The position numbers and the translations under genes are program-made. This document shows, in pieces, positions 10,456 through 23,050 of a stretch of DNA of 64,000 nucleotides. The DNA is taken from the NCBI RefSeq assembly GCF_910596095.1, contig NC_056535.1, forward strand, positions 24,506,505-24,570,504, in the 5' to 3' direction. A model generated the notes under the pieces. The model worked only from the letters and a program-made list of their open reading frames with translations. It was not told the origin of the DNA and ran no database searches. Source of the stretch: Thunnus maccoyii. Taxonomy: Eukaryota > Chordata > Actinopteri > Scombriformes > Scombridae. Positions within the stretch are counted from its first letter, which is position 1; each line of letters opens with the position of its first letter.

Positions 10456-11955
10456 ATGTTGTTTTTTCATTATCCATATTGTCCATATCAAACAATAAAG
10501 AGTTCATAATATGAATAAAGCTCCATCAAGTCTTAATTATCTGAAAACGTCTAATAAATCCACCCCTGGATATGATGATCCTCAGCCCATCATCTACTGT
10601 ATATCAGCCTGCCAACCTGTCTTAAACAACATTTGCCTGGGCAATCTAGGGTTTTTGCTTTTGGAGAATGAATAGGGGGGCATCTAAACACAGATGTGGT
10701 GGTTATAGGGCCTTTGCTTCCTTTCACATGGCGTTAAGCCCTGCAAAGTATAATATTACATTCATCTCTCCTCATGTTTATGTTCTCTCGCCCTGCCTTT
10801 TCCGAGTTTTCTCAGTATCCCTCAGCATGGGAATAATAATGCTTACATGTGACATTTACATCAATGTTTCATACAACAAAATGTTTCACTTCACATGAGA
10901 GTCTCCATCAGCACAGTTACAATTCATTACTTATTTTTCATGTTAGTTAAAAATTACAGCTGACATCTTCTCTTCAATTAAAACGTACTTCAGGCAACCC
11001 AGAAGCAACATTTCCCCACATCGTGACAGGAGCAACGCTGATGACACACTGTGACAGTAACTGTGTGTCAGCGGATACCGCCAGCTGCCAAGAGGATAGA
11101 CAGATAGCCAAGCGAAGCCATCAGAGGAAGAGAGAGACAATGGCAGCTTTTATTTCTCCACCGCACATTCCAGTGGAAGAAAGGAGGTGGCGTGGCCGCC
11201 TGCTGTTTGAAGCAGAGGCAGACTATTCACTATGTCTGGCTCACGGTACTTCCCAGAGCCATTGTCATTTTGTACCTCAGTGCTGCAATGCCACAATGAA
11301 GGATTTTTCCAGTGTGTGGGCCTATTTGTTGTACATTTTTTCTTGAAACAACACCAAAACACCACACTTATCCTCTATCATATCATCATTATCTATTACA
11401 AATCTGGTGTACTTGGCAAGGTGTAAAACTGAGCTATGTGGTCTACATGTGTTCAGTGATGGTCATTACTCATCGTGTCAATGACACTGAGTTCATAAGG
11501 TCACAGCTGTTGATATTAAAAGCAACAAATGAAAACCAATAGCCTCTGTTGCAAACAGTCATACATTCCTGTCTTTTTTTGTACAAGCAAATGGTAAAAC
11601 ACAATGCTACTGCCAATTACCTTGCAGGTGCGGTTTGTTGTGTTATGGCACATTTTTCATTATTAGGTCATAGTTATATGATTTTGTGTCACTGAGATAA
11701 GGAAAAATAACTTCCAGTACAAGCGAGGGCTTGGCAATAATGAACTATAATCGTTTATTTATGGTCTCAGTTGTATGATAACTTTCATATGTCTACATGA
11801 ATAATTTTCAAAAAATTTAAGTTTTTACCATGATCTAAAATACATATTTTATGAGTGATTTTATTGTAATAAAACTAAACACAAAAAATACAACTTTGAG
11901 ACATTACTGATTCTGAACGTTTTAGGAAATATTGTATCATTATGCTATTCAGAAA
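10456..11955. other. Gene-free intergenic DNA
   Basis: No gene is supported. Several 60-110 codon frames at 10668-11540 overlap one another on both strands and lack family features. The base composition is ordinary AT-rich fish intergenic DNA. Confidence 0.45.
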
Positions 11956-11974
11956 AAGTTTTTACAGCTTTTGA

Positions 11975-12350
11975 AAAATGCTGGCCACTGCTGGCCTTCT
12001 TCTGGCCCAGACAAAATGGATGTGAGTCTGAAATGGCCCACATGTAAAAAATAGGGCCCAAATATCCCAAATCAAATGTGGGCCTTTTTTGGCAAAGATG
12101 CGGGGCTCTCAGGTACATGTATTCTGGATGTGGGCCAGTCCTGGTTTATCTGGTGTGTTCTTGGTTGACATACGGCTTGCTTGTGGCCCAGATCAAGGAA
12201 ACAGGAGCGAACTGCCCAAGTGCCATCATTCCACGCAGTATGTGGGCCAAATGAAAGTGCTGAAAGTGTCGGGTGTGGGCCGGATCTGGGCCACAGCAAT
12301 TCTGCCATCTGGGGTATTTTGTCCACATCACCAAGTGCAACAGGGAAGTT
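11975..12350. repeat. Interspersed repeat rich in TGGGCC/GGCCCA motifs
   Basis: Boxes of TGGCCC, GGGCCCA, TGTGGGCC and GGCCCAGATC recur in both orientations through this segment, which is clearly more GC-rich than its surroundings. It looks like a non-autonomous interspersed element seen in teleost genomes. I cannot assign it to a named family. Overlapping open frames on both strands (12089-12361 plus, 12072-12359 minus) come from the low stop-codon content of these boxes and are not genes. Confidence 0.45.
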
Positions 12351-13529
12351 TAATTGCATGATATTTTTTGCCGATCTAGCCCCATTTGTGAACTCAGCAC
12401 TCTATATATCAATCTGTCAATGAGTCACATAGCGTTCCCTAGACACAACTCTGGAGAAAAGTCAAAATGTTACTATTTTACCTGCTATCCATCAGAAGTG
12501 TGTATCTACAAAGATATTTTCATGGTTCTACAAATGTCTACTGTCTGTGAAGAAAGATAAAATGTTTCCTACATTTTCACACATTGTGCCACCCACTGCT
12601 ATGGCCGCATCAGTGAAGGAAAAAAGAAAAGCAGAGCAACTCAGTCTGTGGAAATGTTGGATTTAAATGCGGGTTTTGCTCCAGGAAAACATTTAATCAT
12701 TCCAGGCAGAAAGTAAACAGCCTTGACAAAAATACCTTTTGAGATATAATTTGCTGCTGAATAACAGGTAAAAGAAAAATGTTTTCATTTTTCCCCTAAA
12801 ATGCGCATATAGAATACTGTGTGACCAAATCATTGAATAATGACATCATGAAAGGGGCTATTGGCCATCCAACGTTATCTCCTACCAATATGCAGGTCTT
12901 TACTGTAATACATTTAGGGGCTGCTTGGTGAAAAACAGTGTTGGTATTGAAATCAAATGCTTTAATGACTCTTCAACTCCTCAACTTCCACACCATTTGT
13001 GCTGCACTGAAACCTCTCACTACTTCCTGCATTGTCACTGAGCATCATCATTAAACATAAATTACTTGTGCAAAATTATTGGAATAAGAATAAACTTCAG
13101 TGGAGACAGGTTTAAAATTATCAACACAAAGTTTTTTTGGATCAGTCCTTCACAGTTTATCACCAAGAGCTTCCTTCTGAACCCGCCATTGTCATCATCA
13201 CTCTTCAGAAAAGGAATAGATACCAGTTTCTCCACTGACAGTAGCCTCAATAGACCAGAGTGCACTGCTGTCGCTACAAGCAAAGCTATGTACTGACTGA
13301 GGGCAACATATCATTTTCTCGCCCTTCTCACTATCACTATTGCTCTTAATGCTGACATGTATGCAAATGTATGCTAAACATATCTTCATAATTTAACACC
13401 CAAATAGGTCGATTGTACCATTCACCAGAACAATCCATAGGAGCGTTTTCTAATATGCTGCCTCTATTGGCAGCTTTCCAAAACTGTTACAAATCACTGT
13501 TAAAAAGTAATTATGTTTTATGATGTGAC
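12351..13529. other. Gene-free intergenic DNA
   Basis: I see no gene, RNA gene or clear repeat here. The open frames at 13062-13296 overlap on opposite strands and show no domain. Confidence 0.45.
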
Positions 13530-13960
13530 AGTGCTGTGGTTTGGTTAGGTGTAGTCACAAAAACCACTTGGTTAGGGTGTGGGAAAGATCCTGGTGTGGG
13601 TTAAAATGATTAATTGAAACGTAGTGTGGGTTAAAGTCGCTACTTCCTTAAAGTTAGGCAACCTTCGTCATCATGGCGACAGTAAACACCACAACATGTG
13701 TAGTTATGGTATTTAAAAAACTGTCCCGACTCGCAGTTGGAAACATGACACTTGCAGTTGGAAACGGGAAGCAAACACCAGTCTCCTGCAGCGAAGTCCA
13801 TTTTTTGCCGTCTTTCTATCTAGCCATCCACCCAACCTCTGAATATGTAAATTTGTCACGTAATATAGACGTCATCTGAACTGCATCACTTCTGTGGGTC
13901 ATAATTACTACGGCTGCTGGATGGCATTTGTCTCTCAAACATAACAATAGGTTGTTTTTA
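13530..13960. repeat. Teleost interspersed repeat with GGTTAGG boxes
   Basis: The segment has the string AAAAACCACTTGGTTAGGGT, several GTGTGGGTTAAA boxes and the later segment GCAAACACCAGTCTCCTG. I recognise this from many teleost genomes as a dispersed, non-coding repeat. Family name and borders are not certain. The frame 13673-13879 lies inside it and is not treated as a gene. Confidence 0.45.
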
Positions 13961-15952
13961 GCTACTGAATTCATGACCAATACTGTTGTTTTTCTTGGAA
14001 GGACGGGCTGCAAATGCAACAGATTCAGGGACATTTTTAGGGGATTTTGGAAGGAAATTACTAACGTAAAAATAATTCTTGATACCATAAGAAGTGTTGA
14101 GGAAATAAAGTGGTAAATGACAGCATTTCAGCATAAAATAACAATGGGAATTACATCATTTTTAAAAGTATAAGAGGGTGAAAAAGATCTATATGCATCT
14201 TTGTAGCATTTTTAAATTATTCACCACAGTAACTAGCTGCAACCACGCAATCTGACTGATGTTTATAACTGTTTAAAAGAGATTTTCTTTTTCTCATGTT
14301 GTGATTTATACATTAATGGCTAAGATGTGACCAGTGAGTTAGTTTCTTCATCTCTCTTGTTTTTGTCCTTTTTGTCCTTATCTTACACAGTGTAGTGTAA
14401 AATACCTTTTTCACCCAGGACACGTGTTGTTATCCAGCTTTTTTGAAAGCCGTATTACCCTCGAGGATGTTCTTTTCTTTTATATGGAAAGGTCAGTGAT
14501 GCCGACACTAGCCCAGTGGAGTAGCATGAATCTCCCCCAGGTGCCCTCACATATCCATGTCTGCGGGTGTTGAGATGGTGTCAGCGAGGGCATCCTGTTG
14601 TCCGTGCTCAGGAGAACCTGTTTCCTCCTGAGCTGTGGCTCCCAGCTCCAACACACTCTTCCTCATGTTACAGAATACACACAGAGACAATGGCATGCAT
14701 GTTGGGCACACATGAAGCAGGGACAATCACACATATACTCCTTATATTAACCAAACAGACAGATTAGACACCTGCATTGTGCCTCCTCGGTTCCAGGGGA
14801 ACTTGTAGGGAAATTATGTCGGTTGCGCTCAAGCGGACAAGACCGTCAAATATTTCTTTTCTTCCTCAGTTCAGCAGGTGTTGTTCAGACTACATATCCT
14901 CATGACCTGTTTTGATAACCTTGAAAGATCTTTGACATTTCCTATATACACAACCAGGAGCAGGTGATATGCTCGAGGCTTCCACTTTAAAATGAGAATC
15001 TACCATATTGAATGTAGAAATTGGTTTAATGTCCGATATATAGGAACATTTACAATGATCAAGAGGGAAAAGGACCGAATTGACAAATGTCTTTATGTCA
15101 GAATATCTGTAGATGCTTTTGGGTGATCAATCTGAGTAAATTAAAATATGATTTTGCAACATTAAACCAGGGAGTTATCACTGATTTAAGGTTACAAGCA
15201 GTATCATATGAACATGTATGATCCAATGACACAGGAGTTTCATGAGCTTGTGGAATCCATTTTTCAGTATTGTCACATAAGATCTTAAACTTTTCCATTT
15301 TGGTTTGAATGTGTTACATGTAATTATGTAAATAATCAGTGGTTTCACTAACTTAGTAACATAACTAGGTACATTTATTCAAAAGCTGTACTTCAGTATA
15401 TTTTTGATGTTTTACATCAGTATTTCCATTGTATATGTTTCAACACATCTAGGACATCAAGGAAAGTTTTACTTTGTTTTCATACTCTACATAATCTGAC
15501 AACTGTAGCTACTAGTTACTTGACTCATATTTTTTTTTTTACATACAAAACATAAAATACTGTGCATTATTACAGATTAAACTACTTACCTACTACAAAT
15601 ACAACATACATTAAGTATTTGCTCTCCCTCGACCAACTACAACATTAAAATTCAGTTCATACATTAATGCAATAATAATCAATAATTATAATACTACAAC
15701 ACCCTGCATATAAGTACTTTTACTTTTAATACACAAGTACTATTAACTGAAAATACTAATAAACTGGAGTAAATTATTAAATGCAGGACTTTTACCTGCA
15801 AACTGAGTATTTTACTGTAGTTTTGTGCTATTTTACCAGTACTAAGCATAGACTGTACGACCTGAACGTGTCTTCCATAATTTCCATTCACTTATTACAA
15901 AAAAAGTAAAACAAAACTTGAATGAAACCTATAAAAATAAAATAGGAATGTT

Positions 15953-15984
<32 letters not shown>

Positions 15985-16200
15985 GTGGCTGTATGTACTG
16001 TAATATTGAGTCAAACAGAGAAATGACACCTGCCGCATGATCCTGCCCACAAAAAAATGGTGTCAAAGCTGTGAAAGGCGAATGGAAATAATGATTCTCC
16101 TCCCCGCACACACAGTCAAGATAACAAACACTCTTGATAAAACCGTCAATAGCCCGCAGTTGTTTACCACAAACTAACAAATCCTCATATCTGGAGTGCA
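13961..16200. other. Gene-free DNA upstream of eya2
   Basis: AT-rich DNA without a supported gene. It ends in a pure A run of about 26 bases (15959-15984). The many TACTTTTACTTTTA and AAGTAC-like words at 15350-15800 suggest an old AT-rich repeat that I cannot name. Confidence 0.45.
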
Positions 16201-16209
16201 GACAGACGG

Positions 16210-16842
16210 TCCGCAGCTTCACAGAGTCGGACTGAATGGTTTGCGGGTCGTTGTGTAAACAAACGCGGAGGAGAACCCTTGACTAAACAAAGATTTAAAG
16301 CGGAGATAGAGAGATGAATAAGCCATAGAAGTGAAGCACTTCTGCTGGGGGAAGAAATGAGAGGAGTGGTTGGTAGATAAGGAGGGGGGGGGGGGGGGGC
16401 GCGCTCAGGAGGTGCATGCGAGCGCGCACACACAAACACACACCCACGCGTCCAGGCTGCGAGGGGGGGGGTAGGAGGAGGAGGAGGAGGAGGAGGAGGA
16501 GGGGTAGGAGAAGGAGGAACCAGAAATCTTCGTTCATTTACTTAACATCACTTCCCCACCGCCGGGAAGGCAAACACGCTCCTGAAGCTGCAGAGGAAGA
16601 GAAGTGAGATCGATGTGAGTGAGTGTCTGCAGAAAGCTGTCACCTGTCAGCACCTGGAGCCTCTCGACCGAAAAGCTTGTGCTTCTTCTTCTTCTTCTTC
16701 CTCTCAGGAACTGCGAGTCAACAGGAGCTGATTTGCCGGGACACTTGGCGAAAAAGTCTGCAGAGTCTCTTCTGGGCATGGAGACACAACTGCTCTGACT
16801 GATAATCGGATTTCTTTTTCTACATCTACTTCTTTCTGAACA
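16210..16842 (+). promoter_or_regulatory. eya2: Probable CpG-containing promoter and 5' UTR region of eya2
   Basis: After kilobases of AT-rich DNA this stretch is rich in CpG (GGCGCGCTC, GAGCGCGCAC, CACGCGTCC) and carries a run of about 18 G (16382-16399) and a (GGA)n tract (16473-16502). It ends in a good splice donor, ATG/GTAAGTG, at 16845/16846. Position, composition and the donor make it the best candidate for the eya2 promoter and first exon. The transcription start cannot be fixed from sequence. The next clear acceptor is 11 kb downstream, which fits the long first introns of EYA genes. Confidence 0.5.
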
Positions 16843-16845
16843 ATG
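16550..16845 (+). other. eya2: Candidate eya2 exon 1 (5' UTR)
   Basis: The 3' border is a strong donor (GTAAGT) at 16846. The 5' border is a guess. The last three bases are ATG with A at -3. If spliced to the exon at 27822, the frame is ATG GAG AGT TGA, a three-codon upstream ORF, so this ATG is not the eya2 start. An alternative is that exon 1 joins an exon I have not recognised within intron 1. Confidence 0.4.
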
Positions 16846-19044
16846 GTAAGTGCGAATTATGTACACGTTTGTCTCTCATGAAGGAGTTGGTTCCTTTTTT
16901 GTCTTTTTCTACACGATAGTGTTGATCATGTTATTGTGTTCGTGATTTCGAGGCTGTTCATTCCGGTCAAACCATTAAATGTAATTAAATCGCCCGCAGA
17001 GTTCTTTCTCGTGTGGAAAAATATTTCAGTTTCAGCTCTGTTTTGTTTTAATTCAGATAATAAGCGTCACATCGCATTTTAATTACATTTAGTATTATAT
17101 TGGGATATCGGGCCCTCACTCGCCTTTAATTTTCTGCTCCCGTGTGGATTTTACATTTTTATTACGAAACACAATCAAGATAACTCAGTCTATAATAAAA
17201 TTAACAAAAGTCTTAATATTTTATTATATGGAATGTGTTAAATGTACTATAATAACTCTACCTGGTCTTCCCCCAATTATTTTTGCAATTAGGATACTGT
17301 AATAATGTCCCCTTTAAAATATTTAGTTTATATAGTGTGTAGGTGTTTGAGAAAACAACAACAACTAGAGAGAAATGTATTTAATTATTATGCTATTCAT
17401 TAAAGTATGAATGATCTCAAAGGTCTGATACAAGCAGCAAAAGCTTATTGGATATATTGTGTGATTTATGTATAGACAGTGTGTTATGTGTTACACTATA
17501 ATGCAGAATGTTAAGGCTATGTAACATTAAATTAAATGCATTTTCTTTTTCAGTTTAGATGAAAATACTCTGTCAGATCTGCATTATATCGTTCTCATTT
17601 TCTGTTTCATCATTTAGTTAAATTTTGTGTCATTTGTAAGTACAGAAAACCCCAAAGTTCACCATCAACAAATCAATTATTTGTGTATTACTGAGCCCTT
17701 CAAAAGATTTTTTTTGGGGGGGGGGTGGTGGGGAGGGGGGGTGAGGCACCTTCTCTTAAATTGAGCTCCTTTGTTTTTCTTGGTGCTGGTTGAATCCGTG
17801 CAGCACTTTCTGCTTGGCTTAAGTACAGAAGATTACACCTCAAATCACTGACACCCCCTCAGCAGCCACGCAGGGACCCTCATTAACTTAAATTAGGGGA
17901 GCCTCACTAAGCATTTTTCAAAGGCTGGTATTCATATTTTTCAAGGACCTCCTTCATGGCTCCAGACTAGAAACTCTCTCAGTGTGTTTTGCCAGCCGTT
18001 TAAATCAGCTTTAAACATTTCTATCAGCTGTATGGTTTGAGGAGTGAGGATTAATGGGCAGGGGGAGGGGGTGGGGAGGTTACTGAAGAACAAAATGTAA
18101 ATAAATAGATTTAAAGCAAAGAAATCTGACGTCACATTTTCGCCTAATTCTTAAAATCTGGTTTGATTTTTTTTGTCGTGATATTTAAAAAGTACAGATT
18201 TATTGTTAAGTATGTGAGATCAATTACAGCATTTCTTTGTGAAATTAAATTTGTATTTACATTATATCAACTATAACATTTTGGTTTTGCGTCCTCACAG
18301 GTGGACTTTATTAGTGTTTTTCTTCTATTTCAATAGTATCATCATTGCAAGGCAAACAAAGTAGAACTGCAGTGAAATGTGTTTTCCAGCTCTCGAAAAT
18401 GTCACTCTCATTTCAAAATTTTATAAAATAAACTTGATGTATATCTCTCCTTGTCAGCATCAGTTGTCTGAAATAAACCTGGAGGGGTAATCGCCAGATA
18501 GTTAAGATTCTTATTTTAGATAGTCGCTGTATCAGATTCGGTTCAATTTCGGATTGTAAATCTTACTAAAATCTCTTTATATACCCGCATTTTATACCCC
18601 ACAAATAACATCCAGTGGTCTGATGAAGTGGGGTGGGAGGTGTGTTCAGACCACATACCAAAGGTGTGTGCTCGGGCATGTTTGATTTAACACTGTGGTT
18701 CGTCTCCTAATAATATTAGGCCCCATTTCTGGACTCCCTCTCTGCGGCTGGCCCAGGACACTCTCTCCCTCTCCTCTGCCTTCATGGTTCTTATTACTAG
18801 CTCTAATAAATTGTGAATAAGCGGCAGCCCAAAAAGTCCCGGACTGTGGAGAATTCCCCATCCTGTAGCGCAAGGCACCCCCTCTTAAGAAAACACAAAT
18901 TAATTCCAAACCCCTCTGTAGCCAAACGTTCATGGAATGATAAATATTTTCATAGGAAGCTCGCTCTTCCTGACTTTATCTGCACCAATTTCATTATATT
19001 TCTTCACTTCTTCACTGGCTTTCAGTGCTTGATGTCTATCAGCT

Positions 19045-19160
19045 TCTGTGCATCTCTCTCCATCTCTCTCTCTCTCCCTCTCTCTCTCTCTCTCTCCCTC
19101 TCTCCCTCTCTCTCTCTCTCTTTCTCCTCCTTCTCCCCCTCTCTCTCTCTTTCTCTGGGA
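19045..19160. repeat. CT-rich low-complexity tract
   Basis: This is an almost pure CT/TCTC microsatellite-like stretch. It produces spurious open frames on both strands: Ser/Leu-rich on plus, Arg/Glu-rich on minus. Confidence 0.95.
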
Positions 19161-22100
19161 GTCAAACAGCCTTCCTGACTTGAACTGAAGGTTACACCAG
19201 GACTGTCACATTGATCAATCTTTTGTACACACATAAAGTCTGAAAATATAATCAGTCCAACCAACTCACAGTATCAGTATGAAAGTTATTTAGCACAGTT
19301 TCATTTGCTGCACTGAGCTGAGCGTTCTTCTATATTTGGTGTTTTTTTTTGTTTCCAGACTCTTATATTCATTCGCACACTGTCTCAACAGAGCAAATCT
19401 GTCTAAATTCAGATGTCGTCGGTCATAATTTGCCAATTTCACTAAAGAGAAATTTACGTGACTCTGTTCCAACATTTTGTACTTGATGTTTGACAGGAGA
19501 TCAAGGTGACGACTATCATTACACACTAGTTTGTCTCGGTTTTGATGATGAGAGAAAAATAGATTAGATAGAAGATAAATTAAAGTGGGTTAGGGATTAA
19601 ACTAAGCTTGAAAAATTTATAAGAAGTATTCAACACAAAAAACATACAAGAGTAAACCAATCTTTGTTAAAATGATGGCTACTTTAAAATCCCTACAGTA
19701 TATTTACCAGAGTGTGTTTATTTATTTATTTATATATATATGTACTTTTTTTTCTTTTTCTTTTTCTTTTTTTTTTAATCATTTACCATTACTGGGCAAC
19801 TAGTGTCACTGTCCACTGACTTTACGTTTTTTTATTTTGTTATTCATGTTTAACTTATACCTCTTTTAGGGGTCATTGTGGAATAAAGTCTAAAATCAAA
19901 AGTCTATGGGTAATCACGAGGTACGACTGAACTACAGCAAGTTGCTGAGTAAATTATTAAATGGTTTGTAAGTTAAACTATAATAAAACCACAAAACCCA
20001 GTTTCTTCGGTGAGTTTAGAGTTTCAGCTCATGGAACGACTGGTTCTGAACTTTATACAACTTCAGAAGCAGCAATCATAAATGTAGCACGATATGTGCG
20101 GCTGCCTGCCCAAACAGCAAGTTTGACCAAACCAAAACGCCTCCAATTATCCTTCGTAAAGTTTATTATTTTATTAAAAGCTTAGCAACAGCAGAAGGTG
20201 ACCTTGCCAAACAAAGACAATGTTCAGCATAAAAAATAGCGTCACTCCCTCTTCTCTAAATCCTCGTTTTTCTCTCTCAGTGTGCATTTAGCCGTCTTTT
20301 CGTCAGTTAATATTTCTTCTTTGCTCTCTGCAGTTACACTTTAAGATATATATGTGTGTGTGAGACACTTTATCAGTGTAAAAAAAATCCATTGATACAA
20401 GAGGTAGTGTGTCTGTTGTGTTGTGAGACCTTAGAGAAAAGCGTGTAAATCTGCACGCAAATGTTAATATATTTGAAAAGAGATCGTTGGTTGATCTGTT
20501 GCCTCTTGAACAGTTTGGGACTCAAAAGTTATCACACTTCCCCCTAAATTTCTTCTCCTCCCCAGCCCTTCCCTCCCTTTTTAATTCCCTTAAGCCCCAG
20601 AGAGCACCCGCGGAGGCTTTGTGCTGATGTGTGTGTGCGTCTGTGTGTGTGTGTTAAACCCTGGGCTGTCAGCAGACAACAGCTGTCTCTCTGGCTATCT
20701 CCGCTCTCCTTATCTCATCTTGAGAAAGGTGAAACCACACACATCGCAGCTTAGCCTACAGTGACCATATTTAATTTTTTTTTTCACCCATAATAACCAT
20801 TCGGTTACTTTTCACTGAAAGGAGAATTTAATAATTCTCTGCGGCTCTAGGCGTATTTTTTTAGGTGTCAGAGTTTTTCTTCAGCATCACTTTTCTTCAT
20901 TGAACGATTTCCTGAATGTGGTTTTTTTCCTCCACTGTTTTCTATCTATAAATGCCAACTTATATTTGATAATATCTCATCTCATTTGCCTTACATTCTT
21001 ATCTCCTCAAAAGGGCATAAATCGCTCCTTTGCCTTCTCTTTTCTCTCACTTTCTCTGTCTCACACACACACACTCACACACAGTAAATCTACCAGTAAA
21101 GAAGTAATTGGACCTCAGTCCGTCTGTAACGCCTGTGAGCTTCGGCTACTAGCGAGTTCTGTCTGGCCAGCTGTTAGCAACTAGGGCGGCCATTCATGAT
21201 CATCTGCTGAGGAGACTGATCGGGGGGCAAACCTTTTCGTCCTAATGACTAATAAAGCAGCGAGTTTGAGAGTGTGTGTGTAGACTTCTGTGTGTGTCTG
21301 AGTTCATTAGGGAAGGCAGGAACACTCATGCAGTCAGGCGTGTGTCAGTTTTGAGTGTGCGAGCGCGTGTGCGACCACCCTCCCATCACTGGACCAGATG
21401 TTTTTTTTACCTGGGAGCCAGACCACCATCTGACTGGGGTCAGCCCAGTCCTTCAACCCCACACCCGCTCAACCAAGCTGCTGGGAGGTCTGCCAGCTGT
21501 CCCTCACTCTGACCCCCGTCCCGGGCCACTGGTTCTGGGGGAGACAGAGTCTGAGCCTTGGGGTAGGTGGTCTTTTAGGACTTGGCAATATTACTGGGGA
21601 AAATTATTAGGGATATTATTAGAGTATGAGTGCTGGGATATAGGATGTGCGAGTGAGGAGAAACCAAAGAATAAGTTAAGAAACATCTGAAAAAAGAGTA
21701 ATTTAGAGAGGAGTATAGAGTGCGTGCTGGAGACACGGAGAGAAAAAGACACTGGCATCGTTGAATAAAGAGGTTTTGATTACTGAGGGACAGAAGGGGG
21801 TAGATTCTGGCATTAATGCAGTCTTATTGCAAGAGTTAGTCAAGTGGAAAGGGAAGGCCACCAAGTCTGGGAGGTAAAGTTACAGATTGCAGACAAAGTC
21901 AGGAACAGGTTCACTGCTGCCAGAGATAAATTGAATCCTTTCTTCGTTTGACTTTTGCTTCTTTCAAAAGGAGCTCAGTATCTGTCATTACGAGACTTCG
22001 CTGTTCATTCACTTTTAATTTAAAGAATTTCAGTATTAGCCAGGTGCGTGTGCCTGCGTGTGCTATTTGAGGAAAAAGTTGCAGAGAGCCGACTTGTAGA

Positions 22101-22924
22101 GGTTTAACATGTCAATAAAGAGATTAATCACTTGCTTGGGTCTTTAACTGGTTGCTCAAGTTTCCTAATTTTTGGTTGATGATGTGAATATTATAGCTCA
22201 GTTGCTATAAGCTGGGAGCTTTGCGTTCTGCCGATGAGAAACCTCACTGAGATGGCTTGGTTTGATAATAAGTAGGTGACTGAAACATGGAAACATCTTA
22301 CATCTGTGTTTTCAGTTTTCACAGTCTCAGCAAATGTCAGAGTTCAATTTTGGTGTCAACAAAAACATGTCAGGTTACTGTTGAGTTTTTCCCAACGTCA
22401 AAAGTAATGCACACAGTGGCTTAGTTTTTTTTTTGGTTTTTTTTGCTGATGGATGTCTCTGTATGTGGGTAAACAGGAATATTCTGTTAATTGATTTAGT
22501 CATGGCAACAGCACACCGTTGAGGTGTATCAAGTGTAAACAGATTAGCACAATGGGACCTTGATCACAACATGGCAGCCTTTATACTTTGCACATGTAGT
22601 TGTGACATTGCTAGCAGTGGCAACACACATTGGCTGAGTCCTATATACTAAAAGTCAGAGTACGAGTACGTGGAGACACACAGAGACACACACACACATT
22701 TGTAACGTCTTGTCCTCTTAATGAGTTCTCTGGTTGCTGAGGTCGTAGTGGGTTGAGATTATCAATTCTCAACATCTGTTAGCAGACCACCAACAGCCAC
22801 TTTACCAATATCAGTTTGCCATAGAAAACTTCTGATTGTCTACATGTTTCTCTTTTACACTTTTTTTTACACCTCATATCTTTCACCCAACATGCAGACA
22901 ATTTGTGGGAAATCGATGGCTCTG

Positions 22925-23050
22925 TGCCAAGCTGAATAGACGATTAATAAATTAGTTCATTGTGAAAATGAATTAGCAACTGTTTTGATAATCAACTAAA
23001 AGTAATTTTTATAGATGAGAAAATAATCAATAATAAAAATAATTCCCTAA
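22925..23050. mobile_element. Fragment of an AT-rich MITE
   Basis: The words GACGATTAATAAATTAGTTC, GATAATCAACTAAAAG and GAGAAAATAATCAATAAT match the ends of the MITE family found more fully near 35215, 39977 and 46170. Only one end appears to be kept. Confidence 0.45.

Noticed and set aside
12072-12361. Overlapping frames of 90 and 95 codons on opposite strands
   Set aside because: Both lie in the GGCCCA-rich repeat, which has few stop codons in any frame.
16295-16607. Open frames with poly-Leu (minus) and poly-Arg (plus) that resemble a signal peptide or basic domain
   Set aside because: They are translations of the (GGA)n and G-run low-complexity tract in the eya2 promoter region. Neither has a domain or splice support.
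18813-19264. Ser/Leu-rich and Arg/Glu-rich frames of 80-121 codons
   Set aside because: They come from the CT microsatellite at 19045-19160 read on each strand.
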